Source: Kiloniellaceae bacterium
GTDB lineage: Bacteria > Pseudomonadota > Alphaproteobacteria > Kiloniellales > J153
Direction of reading: 5' to 3'
Length of the DNA: 46,813 nucleotides
Assembly: GCA_021776215.1 (NCBI GenBank)
Contig: JAJFGI010000361.1
Span: 1 to 46,813 of the forward strand
Part shown: positions 7,124 to 15,008 of the stretch, piece after piece
Layout: every line of letters starts with the position of its first letter
How positions within the stretch are numbered: position 1 is the first letter of the stretch
The notes under the pieces: generated by a model
What the model saw: the letters and a program-made list of their open reading frames with translations, nothing else
What the model was told of the DNA's origin: nothing
Database searches by the model: none
Translations under genes and position numbers: made by a program

Positions 7124-8266
7124 TCACGGTTGCTCTTCGAGGTGCCGCTCTGCCAGAAGCGTCACCTTCTCCAGCGCTTCGAGCTGCGGATCGTTCAGCA
7201 GCGCACGCACCTTCTTCGCGCGCGGGAGGTCCGCGAGTAGGGCGGCTTGGAGCGCTTCGACTTGGGCGGCGCAGTCGTCGTCGTGCTCGGCGGCTTTCGC
7301 CTTCCTGAGCGCTGTCATCTGCGGCTTGCTCATCTTCTCCTGCAGGCCGAACCACTGGTCTGGCGTGAGGGTATGCAGCAGCGCGCCGACGGAGCGGACG
7401 ACGAGGGTGTTCGGGTCTCCCGGCGGTCGCTTCGGCGTAGCGGCAGCCGGCTCGGCCGCTTCGGGTCTTTCATCAGCGACCTCCGCGTCGATCGTCTGCG
7501 GTCGCGCGTCTTCCTCGTCGCCCTCGATGATCTCCGTCGCTGCGCTTAGTGCCTTCTTCGCCCCTTCGCCAAACTGCAGCGCCGCGACCTGAAGCGGCTT
7601 GCGCAGCGCCCTCCACATTTCGCGGCTGTTCTCGGCTTCGAGCTCGGCCGACTTCGTCGAGAACCGTGCCTCCAAGCTCGCGGTCATCGCCGTCGCCTTC
7701 ATGCGTAGGCCCTCGTTGTATTGCGACACCAGGGTGTCGACAGTTCGCAGCAACGGTTCGACCTGCCCCGATGTCACCCTGGACATCTCGATCACGCGCT
7801 GCGTCAGCGTGTCGTTGTGGGTCATGAGCCGTTCGAGCACGAGGTTGAACTGCGCGCGATCGGCCGAGTACGCCCGCCAAAGGTCCGTGACCTCCTCGAC
7901 GTCGTGCACGCCGGCGCCGCTCGAACCCGGAAGCTCAAACGTGCATGCCTTGCGCGTCACCTTGCCGCCTTTGTCGGCGACGTCGAACTGGACCTTGTAG
8001 CGCGAAGGCTCCCCGATCTCCCCGTAGTGGAGCTGCGCCACGTGCATGATCATCTCGGCGATCGCGTCCTCGCCGTCTTGCGGTGCCTCGCCGGGTTCGG
8101 GGTCTCGCATGCGCAGTACGTTGAGTCTGCGCTCGCCGCCATTGTTCTTGCAGTCGATTCGAACGCGCTGGAGGCCCTTCGGATACCACTGGTGGAGCGC
8201 GTTTCGGATCGCGGGACTCACGATCGGTGGCTCGTTCGGGATGTCAAACGGTTGCTCAAGCTCCAT
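7124..8266 (-). CDS. Unrecognised 380-aa protein with coiled-coil centre
   Basis: The ATG at 8266 has an excellent AGGAGGAG six to seven bases upstream; the longer frame to 8347 lacks this. Residues 1-120 form a mixed alpha/beta domain (PPIVSPAIRNALHQWY, RVRIDCKNNGG, YKVQFDVADKGG). Residues 130-250 are helical and likely coiled coil (LVLERLMTHNDTLTQRVIEMSR, KSAELEAENSREMWRALRK). An acidic, Pro/Ala-rich linker (about 255-300) leads to a helical C-terminus. No membrane segment or catalytic motif is seen, and I do not recognise the family. Its promoter must lie in the CTGCA-rich region it shares, divergently, with the particle operon, so it might be co-regulated with particle production or act as a particle component. 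Confidence 0.65.
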   Translation of the reverse strand: MELEQPFDIPNEPPIVSPAIRNALHQWYPKGLQRVRIDCKNNGGERRLNVLRMRDPEPGEAPQDGEDAIAEMIMHVAQLHYGEIGEPSRYKVQFDVADKGGKVTRKACTFELPGSSGAGVHDVEEVTDLWRAYSADRAQFNLVLERLMTHNDTLTQRVIEMSRVTSGQVEPLLRTVDTLVSQYNEGLRMKATAMTASLEARFSTKSAELEAENSREMWRALRKPLQVAALQFGEGAKKALSAATEIIEGDEEDARPQTIDAEVADERPEAAEPAAATPKRPPGDPNTLVVRSVGALLHTLTPDQWFGLQEKMSKPQMTALRKAKAAEHDDDCAAQVEALQAALLADLPRAKKVRALLNDPQLEALEKVTLLAERHLEEQP

Positions 8267-8584
8267 CACCCACTCCTCCTGCAGCGCGGTCCGTATCGAC
8301 CCGTCGCGGATCGATCCGTAACCGATGTGGAGCCGGTTTGCAGTCAAGATCGTCCCCGGAAAATTCGATCAACGGGGCGCCAATGCAGCGCAGGGGCTGC
8401 TGCAGCGCACTGCATCCCACTGATCTCAAGGGTTTAGCTTGCACTGCAGTCGTGGCTGCACCGCGTCACTGGAATCCGCTGCAGTTCAGGCCAAAGCTGC
8501 ATCTGCACGTCGGGGCTGCAGTGACGCAAACCTCGCAGCGACGTCCAGCGGACCGCATCGGTCCCTGCACCAAGGAGAGAAACC
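8267..8584. promoter_or_regulatory. Divergent intergenic region with a CTGCA cluster
   Basis: Eight CTGCA words lie between 8400 and 8521 (8400, 8410, 8444, 8456, 8479, 8497, 8503, 8516), four of them the palindrome CTGCAG. Several gaps are near one or two helical turns (10, 12, 23). The region separates the leftward 7124-8266 operon from the 18-kb rightward particle operon. It is the likely switch for both, or a replication origin. No clear -35/-10 pair is seen. Confidence 0.45.
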
Positions 8585-9013
8585 GTGGCAAACGGAGTTA
8601 CGCGAACAGAACTGATGGGTCGGACCAAGGAGGAGTTGGCCGACGCGGTCGTGCGCGCGGTCGACAAGGCCAAGGTGATGAAAGACAAGGCGGCCGAGGC
8701 CACCGAGGAGGTGCTCGAGTTTCTTTTCGCGGGCCTTGGCGGCGGACTCGGCGGCTACTGGATCGGCTCGATCCAAAAAGAAGTCGACGCGGGGACCGAG
8801 GGCTACGACGAAGAGAGCCTCAAATTCTTCGGCGTCGACAAGGATCTCGGCACCGGTCTGGCGATGGCGTTGGCCTCGCAGGCCAAACAGCTGCGGAAGT
8901 TCAAAGCGCCAATGCGTGCCGGTGGCATGGGCATGTTGGCGTTTTGGAGCGGTCGCAAGGCCTACAACATGGCCCTGACCGCGGTCGACGAAGACGAAGA
9001 AGAAGACGCGTAG
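8585..9013 (+). CDS. Small glycine-rich membrane-associated protein, first gene of the particle operon
   Basis: The GTG at 8585 follows AAGGAG by seven bases. The 142-aa product has a charged helical N-terminus (to about residue 40), then weakly hydrophobic Gly/Ala-rich helices 'LFAGLGGGLGGYWIGSI' (48-64) and 'LGTGLAMALASQA' (about 90-102), a further 'AGGMGMLAFWSG' segment (113-124), and an acidic tail DEDEEEDA. Small Gly/Ala-rich membrane proteins are typical of virions with an internal membrane (PM2, PRD1), but no specific homology is recognised. It precedes the capsid-like gene by 155 bases, a gap containing only a small imperfect hairpin (around 9020-9032) and the ribosome site GGAAGGAG for the next gene. 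Confidence 0.6.
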   Translation: MANGVTRTELMGRTKEELADAVVRAVDKAKVMKDKAAEATEEVLEFLFAGLGGGLGGYWIGSIQKEVDAGTEGYDEESLKFFGVDKDLGTGLAMALASQAKQLRKFKAPMRAGGMGMLAFWSGRKAYNMALTAVDEDEEEDA

Positions 9014-9168
9014 CCGTCACGGGACGGTCCCGATAGGTCCGGCCCGTCATCGGCAGAGGAGAGTTTTTCGTGGCTTGAGTTCGGTCCCCCGAGAGGGGAG
9101 GCCGGAGTAGGTGCCGTGCGCCCAAAGGGGCGGCGCCGAACCTTCTTCGGAAGGAGCGAGTAGCAATC

Positions 9169-10029
9169 ATGGACATCAACAACACAGTCCGCCGCTACAA
9201 AGCGAACCGGGACGAGGCCATGCGCCGAGCCCTGGAGCGCGGGGAACTTCCTGATTTCCAGATTGGAATGAAGGGAGCCTCCGCAACTGCGCAACGGCGT
9301 GGAGCCATGCCCACGCGCAGGTCGACGGTCAACTGGAAGGCTCAGATGAGCCAAGGTCCAGTCGGGCGCCGACAACGTGGTGTCGTAGGACAGAGCAGTG
9401 CGATCTACAAACGCCCCCGACTTGGGACGGGGCGTCTCGTTGCAACTACCGGTAGTAGCAACGGGGGTAGCTCGACCTTGCCTCCGTGGGACCCCGGGTA
9501 TCCGCAGGGATACCCGGTGCATCCCGAATGCCCGGAGTACGAGTTGCCTTGTCCGATCGACACTGGTGGGTCCATGCCAACCGGCATGGGCTGTGAGGAT
9601 GTGCCTCCGTGCGGGACGAATGTCATCGGCGGCACAACGCTTGGGACCGTAGGGATCGCTCCTGGCCAAACTGGTCAGGTCGTGATCACTGCGGGCGACG
9701 CGGGGTATTTCCAACCTCGTGCGCTCTACTGGGAAGCACTGCCGTTTGGCAGTGAGAACCTGGTGGATTGCAACGCCCTGCCTTCAGGGTGCTGCGTACT
9801 CCCGAGCCTCCTCATCGACGCAGCGATCGGGCGGGTCTCGATGTTGCGCCGCGGCGGTTCGCCGGACCGGGCACTGACCCAGGGCGGATTCGCCAACACC
9901 AAGGAGCTGGTTGCTCTGGATTGGGGAGAGTTTCTCTCCGTGAACGAGCAGTTCTTGACGTTGTTTTTCTTCAACCCGTGTCAGGACCAGCCGATCCACG
10001 TTTTCGTGGATCTGTGGGGCAACATCTAG
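9169..10029 (+). CDS. Candidate major capsid protein (beta-rich, 286 aa)
   Basis: Starts at an ATG after AGGAGCGAG. Residues 1-100 are basic and apparently flexible (MDINNTVRRYKANRDEAMRR..., many R/Q/S), a Pro/Tyr/Cys-rich linker follows (about 105-145), and residues 150-286 look like a compact beta sandwich: 'TVGIAPGQTGQVVITAG', 'GYFQPRALYWEAL', 'LIDAAIGRVSMLRRG', 'FLTLFFFNPC', 'IHVFVDLWG'. A basic disordered arm plus jelly-roll-like core is common for capsid proteins of non-tailed viruses. The length matches small double-jelly-roll capsid proteins (PM2 P2 is 269 aa), although only about 140 residues look folded, so a single jelly roll is as likely. It is followed at once by a very strong terminator, as expected for a gene expressed above its neighbours. 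No sequence-level capsid homology is recognised. Confidence 0.5.
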   Translation: MDINNTVRRYKANRDEAMRRALERGELPDFQIGMKGASATAQRRGAMPTRRSTVNWKAQMSQGPVGRRQRGVVGQSSAIYKRPRLGTGRLVATTGSSNGGSSTLPPWDPGYPQGYPVHPECPEYELPCPIDTGGSMPTGMGCEDVPPCGTNVIGGTTLGTVGIAPGQTGQVVITAGDAGYFQPRALYWEALPFGSENLVDCNALPSGCCVLPSLLIDAAIGRVSMLRRGGSPDRALTQGGFANTKELVALDWGEFLSVNEQFLTLFFFNPCQDQPIHVFVDLWGNI

Positions 10030-10035
10030 CCCTTT

Positions 10036-10064
10036 GCGCCGGGGACGGTCCCCGGCGCTCTTTT
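10036..10064 (+). terminator. Strong intrinsic terminator after the capsid-like gene
   Basis: GCGCCGGGGA (10036-10045) pairs perfectly with TCCCCGGCGC (10049-10058) across a three-base loop, followed by TCTTTT. It starts six bases after the stop of the 9169-10029 gene and lies within the operon, so partial termination would leave the first two genes more highly transcribed than those after it. Confidence 0.85.
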
Positions 10065-10076
10065 CGAGAAACGACG

Positions 10077-11078
10077 ATGCGTAGATCCAACGATAGCGGC
10101 CCCGCCCGCGCGACGTCGGCGTCGATTCGTCCGTGGCGGTTGCTGCAGGAGCCCGTGCGCAGTGTGCTGCGGGAGCAGTCGGCGCACGCGCGGCTGTCGG
10201 ATGGTCGCGGTCGGTTGCGTGAGCGTCCTCGGCAGTTTGGTGAGGTGCAGCTGTTCACACGGTGGACGGCGGCGCCCTCGTCTGCGCAGGCGCTGATCGA
10301 TACTGCGGGTGTCGTCACCTCGGCCGTCAAGCTCGTGTCGGGGGCGGATTGCGCGGAGAGCTGCTGGTGGGTCGTGGATGTCTGCGGACGCGAAGTCGTG
10401 CGCGTGTCGGAGAGCGACGTGCTGACGCCACTGGACAAGGCCGCCGTTGAGGCACGCGGGCTGCAGTCAAGCCGGCTGCGTGCGCGCGTGACCTGGATGA
10501 AGAGCGGCCTCGGGTGTTCGGTCGATCTCGATGTCGGGACCGGCTTCCGGATCGCGATCGAAGGCGCCAACGTCTCGGTGCAGATCCTCGGGCCGACGGG
10601 GCAGATGTTTGATCCGCCGGCGGCTGTCAGTTTACCGCCCGCGTCCGCAGTCGGGGTCCACACTGCGTCGCCGATCCCAGCACCGACGATGCCTGAGCTG
10701 GAGGACGGGATCATCCTCGACTCTGTCATCACCGCGCAGGTGCTCCAGTGCGTAAGCACGAACGCAGATCGGACGTCGAGGCTGACGCAGACGTTCGAGC
10801 GACCGGCCAGTGACGCGGAGTTCCCGGTCGCGATCCCGGCCCGCGCATCTCTGCTTCAAGTCTCGATGCCGGCCCCCGGACTGCTGACGCCGCTGCAGTT
10901 CCGCATCGGGTCAGCGCCGACGTCTCCCATTGTTCGCACCGCGTTCTTCGATGTCTTCACCCTCGTGCGATCGACTGCACTGATCCCCATCCCGAAAAAC
11001 GCGTCGCACGTGACGCTCGGGGCAGCAGACCCGCTGAGCGCACGACGTTGGACGTTGAGTTGGGAGCTCGAGCTATGA
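10077..11078 (+). CDS. Beta-rich protein, second capsid or spike candidate
   Basis: The ATG at 10077 gives 333 aa; the frame extends upstream through the terminator, so I exclude longer forms. After a basic N-terminus (about 60 residues), two beta-rich halves are visible: residues 60-190 (TAGVVTSAVKLVS, CWWVVDVCGREVVRV, RLRARVTWM, FRIAIEGANVSVQI) and 215-333 (ITAQVLQC, FPVAIPARASLLQVSM, LQFRIG, IPIPKNASHVTL, WTLSWELEL), joined by a Pro-rich linker. Two similar-sized beta domains in one chain would suit a double-barrel capsid or a receptor-binding protein. No family is recognised. Its stop overlaps the next gene's start (ATGA), indicating translational coupling. Confidence 0.55.
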   Translation: MRRSNDSGPARATSASIRPWRLLQEPVRSVLREQSAHARLSDGRGRLRERPRQFGEVQLFTRWTAAPSSAQALIDTAGVVTSAVKLVSGADCAESCWWVVDVCGREVVRVSESDVLTPLDKAAVEARGLQSSRLRARVTWMKSGLGCSVDLDVGTGFRIAIEGANVSVQILGPTGQMFDPPAAVSLPPASAVGVHTASPIPAPTMPELEDGIILDSVITAQVLQCVSTNADRTSRLTQTFERPASDAEFPVAIPARASLLQVSMPAPGLLTPLQFRIGSAPTSPIVRTAFFDVFTLVRSTALIPIPKNASHVTLGAADPLSARRWTLSWELEL

Positions 11079-11617
11079 CGGTCGGGGAGGGGGATCGGGC
11101 GCTTTTGCGGGACCTGCGGTTTCACTTCCGCTGTGGGGACGACGCAGAGTTCCGGCAGCAAGTTGCCGAGTTCGCCGAGGCGCTGACGCGGGTCAATACG
11201 CTGGAGCTGCTCAAGTACGGCGAGGGGCTGGCGTGCTGTCTGTCGTGCGGGGGCGTGCGCTACATCCCCCCGCCGAGCTGCGGGACTGACCGGCCCTGCC
11301 AAGAGGTCTACGACGTGCTCAACCTGTACGCGCGCAAGCGAGGTACGTGCTTCGATCTGGCCGCTGAGCGGGCCGCGAGGCACCGCGTCGAAGCGATCGA
11401 AGCGGGGGCCGAGTTCCCCGCCGAGGCAGCGGCGTGGGTGGTCGTCGAAGACCAAGTCCAGCAGTCGCCCTACGGCGACGAGTTCAACGAGGTTGTTCCG
11501 GGCCGGTACCACGCCTTCGTCGAGCGAGCGGACGGCGCTGTCGAGGATCCCTCCGAGGAACTGCAAGGCAAGGTCGGCGCGGACGCATGCCAGTGCGGAG
11601 GGCACGATGGCGCTTGA
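11075..11617 (+). CDS. Transglutaminase-like / cysteine-protease-like protein
   Basis: Product is 180 aa from the ATG at 11075, which overlaps the previous stop. Residues 88-110 read RKRGTCFDLAAERAARHR, residues 144-149 RYHAFV, and residues 153-159 DGAVEDP; Cys92, His146 and Asp158 thus fall in the order and spacing of the transglutaminase/NlpC-like catalytic triad. A cysteine cluster (CCLSC, residues 54-58, then C69 and C75) and a terminal CQC may bind metal. Lying straight after the capsid candidates, it could be a particle maturation protease or a wall-active peptidase; the triad alone does not decide. The last 11 bases overlap the next gene. Confidence 0.55.
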   Translation: MTVGEGDRALLRDLRFHFRCGDDAEFRQQVAEFAEALTRVNTLELLKYGEGLACCLSCGGVRYIPPPSCGTDRPCQEVYDVLNLYARKRGTCFDLAAERAARHRVEAIEAGAEFPAEAAAWVVVEDQVQQSPYGDEFNEVVPGRYHAFVERADGAVEDPSEELQGKVGADACQCGGHDGA

Positions 11618-12752
11618 TCCCATCGTGCCGGCCGCGGTCGTCGGGACCGCGCTTCTGTTCGCGGCGAGCCGCAAGAAGAAAAGGAAGAAGCGGAAGGGCG
11701 CTTGTCAGCCGGACTACGTCTGCGACGACGGGCTCGAGTTTGACCCTGCGCAAGGCGAGTGTGGAGAGTGTGTTCCGGCGGGTGCGATCGTCGACCCACC
11801 GCCAGGGGGCTGCGGACTGTACCCGTGGCTTCCCGATCAGGTCGATGCGGAGATCGAGGTGCACATCGACGCGGGGACGACGGACCAAGAGGAGTTGACG
11901 CTGCTTGTCGCCCGGTCCGTGTACCCACTGACGCCCGAAGGCGTCCCGCAGTCCTGGCCGGCCGCCGCCGGGGACGCCCGCGCCGAGTGCCTCTGGGATC
12001 GGATCCTGATCCGCGTGAACCTCATCCTCGCCCAAAAAGCCGACGACGATGCGGACGACGACGATGACGACGGCTGGGATCCGTATCCCCCGCCGGGCCC
12101 GGTCGACATCTGGGATTGGGAGCAAGCTGACAACTACCCCGAGCCCGGCAAGTTCCACCAGATCCACTACAAGGGCGAGAACAACTCGGCGACGACGCTC
12201 AAGCACATCGCTCAGAAGGCGATCGCGCAGCGCGTCATGCAGCTCTCCGACGATCTGTCGCTGGCCAAGTCGATTTCGGATGACGCCACGGTCTGGCGTG
12301 CCTACCGGGACTTGATCGACTGCTCGCCGTGGAATGACGCCGCGTTCGGGGTCAAGCACAAGCCCGGTTCGTACAAGTACGACACGCCGCACGGACGTCA
12401 GATAGGGATGAACCCGGTGCACGATGACGTGCGCAAGAAGCTGACGCAGGGGTTGCCGCCGCGCCGGACGGTGCAAACACCGGGCTCGCACAACGGCGGC
12501 GGCCACTTCGCGTACCTGTGGCTGCCGCCGCTCGACGACGAAGCGCTGCTCGAAAGAATCGTGCGGGTCGACCCGGAGTACTGGCGAACCGGCGACTCCA
12601 AGATCATGCCGCCGCCCGAGGTCTTGACGCTTGGGCTGGAAAACGTGCCCAAAGCGCAGACGTGGGGTTGTTTGGGATTCGAGACCACCTTCGAGCCCGA
12701 GGATCCGCCTCCCGCTCCTCCGCTTGAACTCGCGCCGATGGAGTTCGGCTGA
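11607..12752 (+). CDS. Membrane-anchored particle protein with MALDPIVP anchor (381 aa)
   Basis: The first 21 residues (MALDPIVPAAVVGTALLFAA) form one membrane segment, followed at once by a Lys/Arg block, so the C-terminal bulk should stay on the cytoplasmic or capsid side by the positive-inside rule. The anchor is nearly identical to that of the 14211-14996 protein. Then come a cysteine cluster (residues 33-70), a region with an Asp run (about 145-155), and a C-terminal half with GSHNGGGHFAYLWLP and KAQTWGCLGFE. No enzyme family is recognised. The start has CGGAGGG four bases upstream. It overlaps the genes before and after (TGATG), as expected within a tight operon. Confidence 0.65.
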   Translation: MALDPIVPAAVVGTALLFAASRKKKRKKRKGACQPDYVCDDGLEFDPAQGECGECVPAGAIVDPPPGGCGLYPWLPDQVDAEIEVHIDAGTTDQEELTLLVARSVYPLTPEGVPQSWPAAAGDARAECLWDRILIRVNLILAQKADDDADDDDDDGWDPYPPPGPVDIWDWEQADNYPEPGKFHQIHYKGENNSATTLKHIAQKAIAQRVMQLSDDLSLAKSISDDATVWRAYRDLIDCSPWNDAAFGVKHKPGSYKYDTPHGRQIGMNPVHDDVRKKLTQGLPPRRTVQTPGSHNGGGHFAYLWLPPLDDEALLERIVRVDPEYWRTGDSKIMPPPEVLTLGLENVPKAQTWGCLGFETTFEPEDPPPAPPLELAPMEFG

Positions 12753-13543
12753 TGGCGCTCATCTTTCCTTTGGCGACCGGCGCTCCCGTTTCGCACCACA
12801 TCGACAAGGAGGCCTACCGCTACACCGTCGACGCCGCGGGGCTGTTCAAGGCGCTGCGCGATGGCTACGAGCGGATGGACGGGTACCCCGGGCTGCAGGT
12901 CGAGTACATGTCGATCGTCGTCGGTGGGCTTATCCGCATGGTTAACCTGATCGGCAGCATGCGCTCGGCTGTGCGTCTCGGGCAGCGCGGCCTTGCCCAG
13001 TTTGATGCCGACCTGGCGGGGTTTCAGGCCCGGACCCGCGTCTACGCGAGCCAGTTCGAGCGGGACGGGCAGGGGGAGCCGCTTGCGTTCGCTACCGGCG
13101 AGATGACAGCGGACGATTGGGACGACTACCGCAACACGCTCGAGGGGCCGGTCTTGTACTGGAATCGAAAGGAGTGGCTGGAGTCGGGATGGTGGTCCAA
13201 CCCGATCGACGGGCCTCCAGGCTTTCGCCCCGATGGGCTTGAGCAGTGGATGCTGTGGAATCAGGTGTCGGCGATTCGGACGACGCAGCAGCAACTCGTC
13301 CAGTCGTTCTGGGGCTACGTACACTTCCGAGCCAGCGAGTTTGCCGAGGCGACCAGCGGGGCCGCCCGCGAGCTGTGGAGGGGCGTTGCGGACACCGCTG
13401 AGGAGGCGGCGTCCAGCGCCTGGGAGGCAATCCGAGACAACCTCGTGCCGTCGTCGACGGCGGGCAAGCTTGGCGCAGCCGTCGTGATCGGCGGGCTGGT
13501 CGCCGGTGGCGCGTACCTCTGGTTCTCGCCGAGGAGGGCATGA
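12752..13543 (+). CDS. Tail-anchored protein of the particle operon (263 aa)
   Basis: The ATG at 12752 overlaps the preceding stop by one base. The body is helical and Trp-rich (YVLYWNRKEWLESGWW-type stretch near residues 130-150), without recognised motifs. The C-terminus is one clear membrane segment (about 238-257, LGAAVVIGGLVAGGAYLWF) ending in PRRA. It is the mirror image of its N-anchored neighbours and would present its body on the same side of a membrane. Residues 50-75 (YMSIVVGGLIRMVNLIGSM) are also hydrophobic and amphipathic. No homology is recognised. Confidence 0.62.
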   Translation: MALIFPLATGAPVSHHIDKEAYRYTVDAAGLFKALRDGYERMDGYPGLQVEYMSIVVGGLIRMVNLIGSMRSAVRLGQRGLAQFDADLAGFQARTRVYASQFERDGQGEPLAFATGEMTADDWDDYRNTLEGPVLYWNRKEWLESGWWSNPIDGPPGFRPDGLEQWMLWNQVSAIRTTQQQLVQSFWGYVHFRASEFAEATSGAARELWRGVADTAEEAASSAWEAIRDNLVPSSTAGKLGAAVVIGGLVAGGAYLWFSPRRA

Positions 13544-13544
13544 A

Positions 13545-14198
13545 ATGTCCCTGAGCCTCGGAACACTTGCCGTGCTCGGGCTGGGCGCCATCGTCGTCGG
13601 GCGAGAGGCCACTCGGTCTTCGCACCGGTCCAAGCGTCGGCCGCTCGTGCCGGACGGGCCCGGTGGAAACTACAGGCTTGCGGTCGTCGAGAGCGGCCAG
13701 GTCTTAGGCGCCAGCTGCGGATCGTGTGCCTTCTTCGAGCTCGGAGAAGCCGAACTCCCGGCGGACCTGGACGGTCGCTGCGCGTACTGGAAGACCGCCG
13801 CTGGATCGATCTTTGTCTGCGACGAGTACACCTCGCTCGACCAAGACGAGAGCGCAGAGATCCTCTGGGATGACCCGAGCGCTTGCTGGGGATGGTTCCT
13901 GCCCGAGGGCTGGAAGGTGCGGGTCGCCAGGCCGGTGTTCCGCGAAGCAATTGAGGCCGCGGGCGCGGAGCAGTTGGATCCCGTGGCGATGACGCATGCC
14001 GTCCTCGACGACTCCATCGCGGACCACTGTCCGATCCCCCACGGCGACTTCACGCGCTACCAGCTCGACGTGCCCGACGCACCGGACTTCTTCCCGAACG
14101 AGGCCGTGCTCGGTCTCTACTTTCACGTGCTCGATGAGGTCGAGCGCACCCTGTCGCAGATCGTGCAGACCGGAGAAGGGTTGCTGTTCTCGATATGA
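13545..14198 (+). CDS. N-anchored protein with a four-cysteine motif (217 aa)
   Basis: The ATG at 13545 follows GAGGAGG by seven bases and lies just past the preceding stop. Residues 3-20 (LSLGTLAVLGLGAIVVG) are a membrane segment followed by RSSHRSKRR. A CX2C-X17-C-X12-C motif follows (about residues 56-90: CGSCAFFEL...GRCAYW...FVCDEY), resembling the cluster-binding cysteines of high-potential iron-sulfur proteins or a small zinc site. The C-terminal half is acidic and contains PHGDF and LGLYFHVLDEVERTLSQI. No definite family is recognised; iron-sulfur or zinc binding is inference from cysteine spacing. Confidence 0.6.
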   Translation: MSLSLGTLAVLGLGAIVVGREATRSSHRSKRRPLVPDGPGGNYRLAVVESGQVLGASCGSCAFFELGEAELPADLDGRCAYWKTAAGSIFVCDEYTSLDQDESAEILWDDPSACWGWFLPEGWKVRVARPVFREAIEAAGAEQLDPVAMTHAVLDDSIADHCPIPHGDFTRYQLDVPDAPDFFPNEAVLGLYFHVLDEVERTLSQIVQTGEGLLFSI

Positions 14199-14210
14199 GG
14201 AGGAACGAAC

Positions 14211-14996
14211 ATGGCGCTTGATCCCATCGTCCCGGCTGCCGTCGTTGGCACCGTCCTGCTGTTTGCGGCGACCAAGAAGAAAAAGAAGAAGGCCAAGGGC
14301 GGGGGTGCCGGCGGCGGCAACGGTGGGCGTACGCCTGGAAGCGGTGGGCCTGGCGACAACGGAAACGGGGGCGGAGGCAGGCTGCCCGGTGGTGGCAAAC
14401 CGCCCAAGGGCAGCGACGACGTGGACCCGTGGGAGCAGTGCCCCGAAGGATGGTTCGAGGAAAACGGCGAGATCGTCTGCCAAGATCTGACCATCGAGGA
14501 CGACGACGTTGAGGTCGATCCGCAGGACGTCTTCATTTCCGACGACTGCCAAGAGCTCATCGAGGGCGACGACTGGTTCGAGGAGGTTTTCGTTCCGACC
14601 GGCGTCGAGTGGATCGACTACGACTTCGAGAACTTCGGCGCCGTCGTGTACCTGATGCGGCAGCTCCTGACGCTTCCGGATCCTGATACCGAAGAGCCGT
14701 GGGTGGAGCCCGAGTGCATCGCGAGCTGGCCGCCGTTCGTGGCACTCGTGGACGACTACCCGGGAGGTCCGATGGACACCGAGACCGAGGCTGGCTACCA
14801 GGCCTGGCTGGACGCTTGGGAGGCGCACGAGGTCGCGTATCCGGTGGTCAACGCCTGGCTTGCGGATGTCGAGAGCCGCGCCTTGGCGCACTCGGTCTTG
14901 GGTACCTACCTCAAGGGCTGGATCGATACGTACGCGGGTACCGATTGGTCGTTCGACCCGGGCTGTGGCGAAGAGTTGGGGATCCCGTGCGCGTAG
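14211..14996 (+). CDS. Membrane-anchored acidic protein sharing the MALDPIVP anchor (261 aa)
   Basis: Starts seven to eight bases after GAGGAGG. Residues 1-21 repeat the anchor of the 11607 gene with two or three changes, and the first twenty bases of the two genes are identical. A Lys run follows, then a Gly-rich flexible arm (about 30-65), then a strongly acidic, Trp-rich domain with 'PWEQCPEGWFEENGE' and cysteines. The rest of the protein is unrelated to the 11607 protein, so only the anchor was duplicated or conserved. Function unknown; it is best read as a particle surface or membrane-to-shell linker protein. Confidence 0.62.
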   Translation: MALDPIVPAAVVGTVLLFAATKKKKKKAKGGGAGGGNGGRTPGSGGPGDNGNGGGGRLPGGGKPPKGSDDVDPWEQCPEGWFEENGEIVCQDLTIEDDDVEVDPQDVFISDDCQELIEGDDWFEEVFVPTGVEWIDYDFENFGAVVYLMRQLLTLPDPDTEEPWVEPECIASWPPFVALVDDYPGGPMDTETEAGYQAWLDAWEAHEVAYPVVNAWLADVESRALAHSVLGTYLKGWIDTYAGTDWSFDPGCGEELGIPCA

Positions 14997-15008
14997 GAGG
15001 GAGATGAG

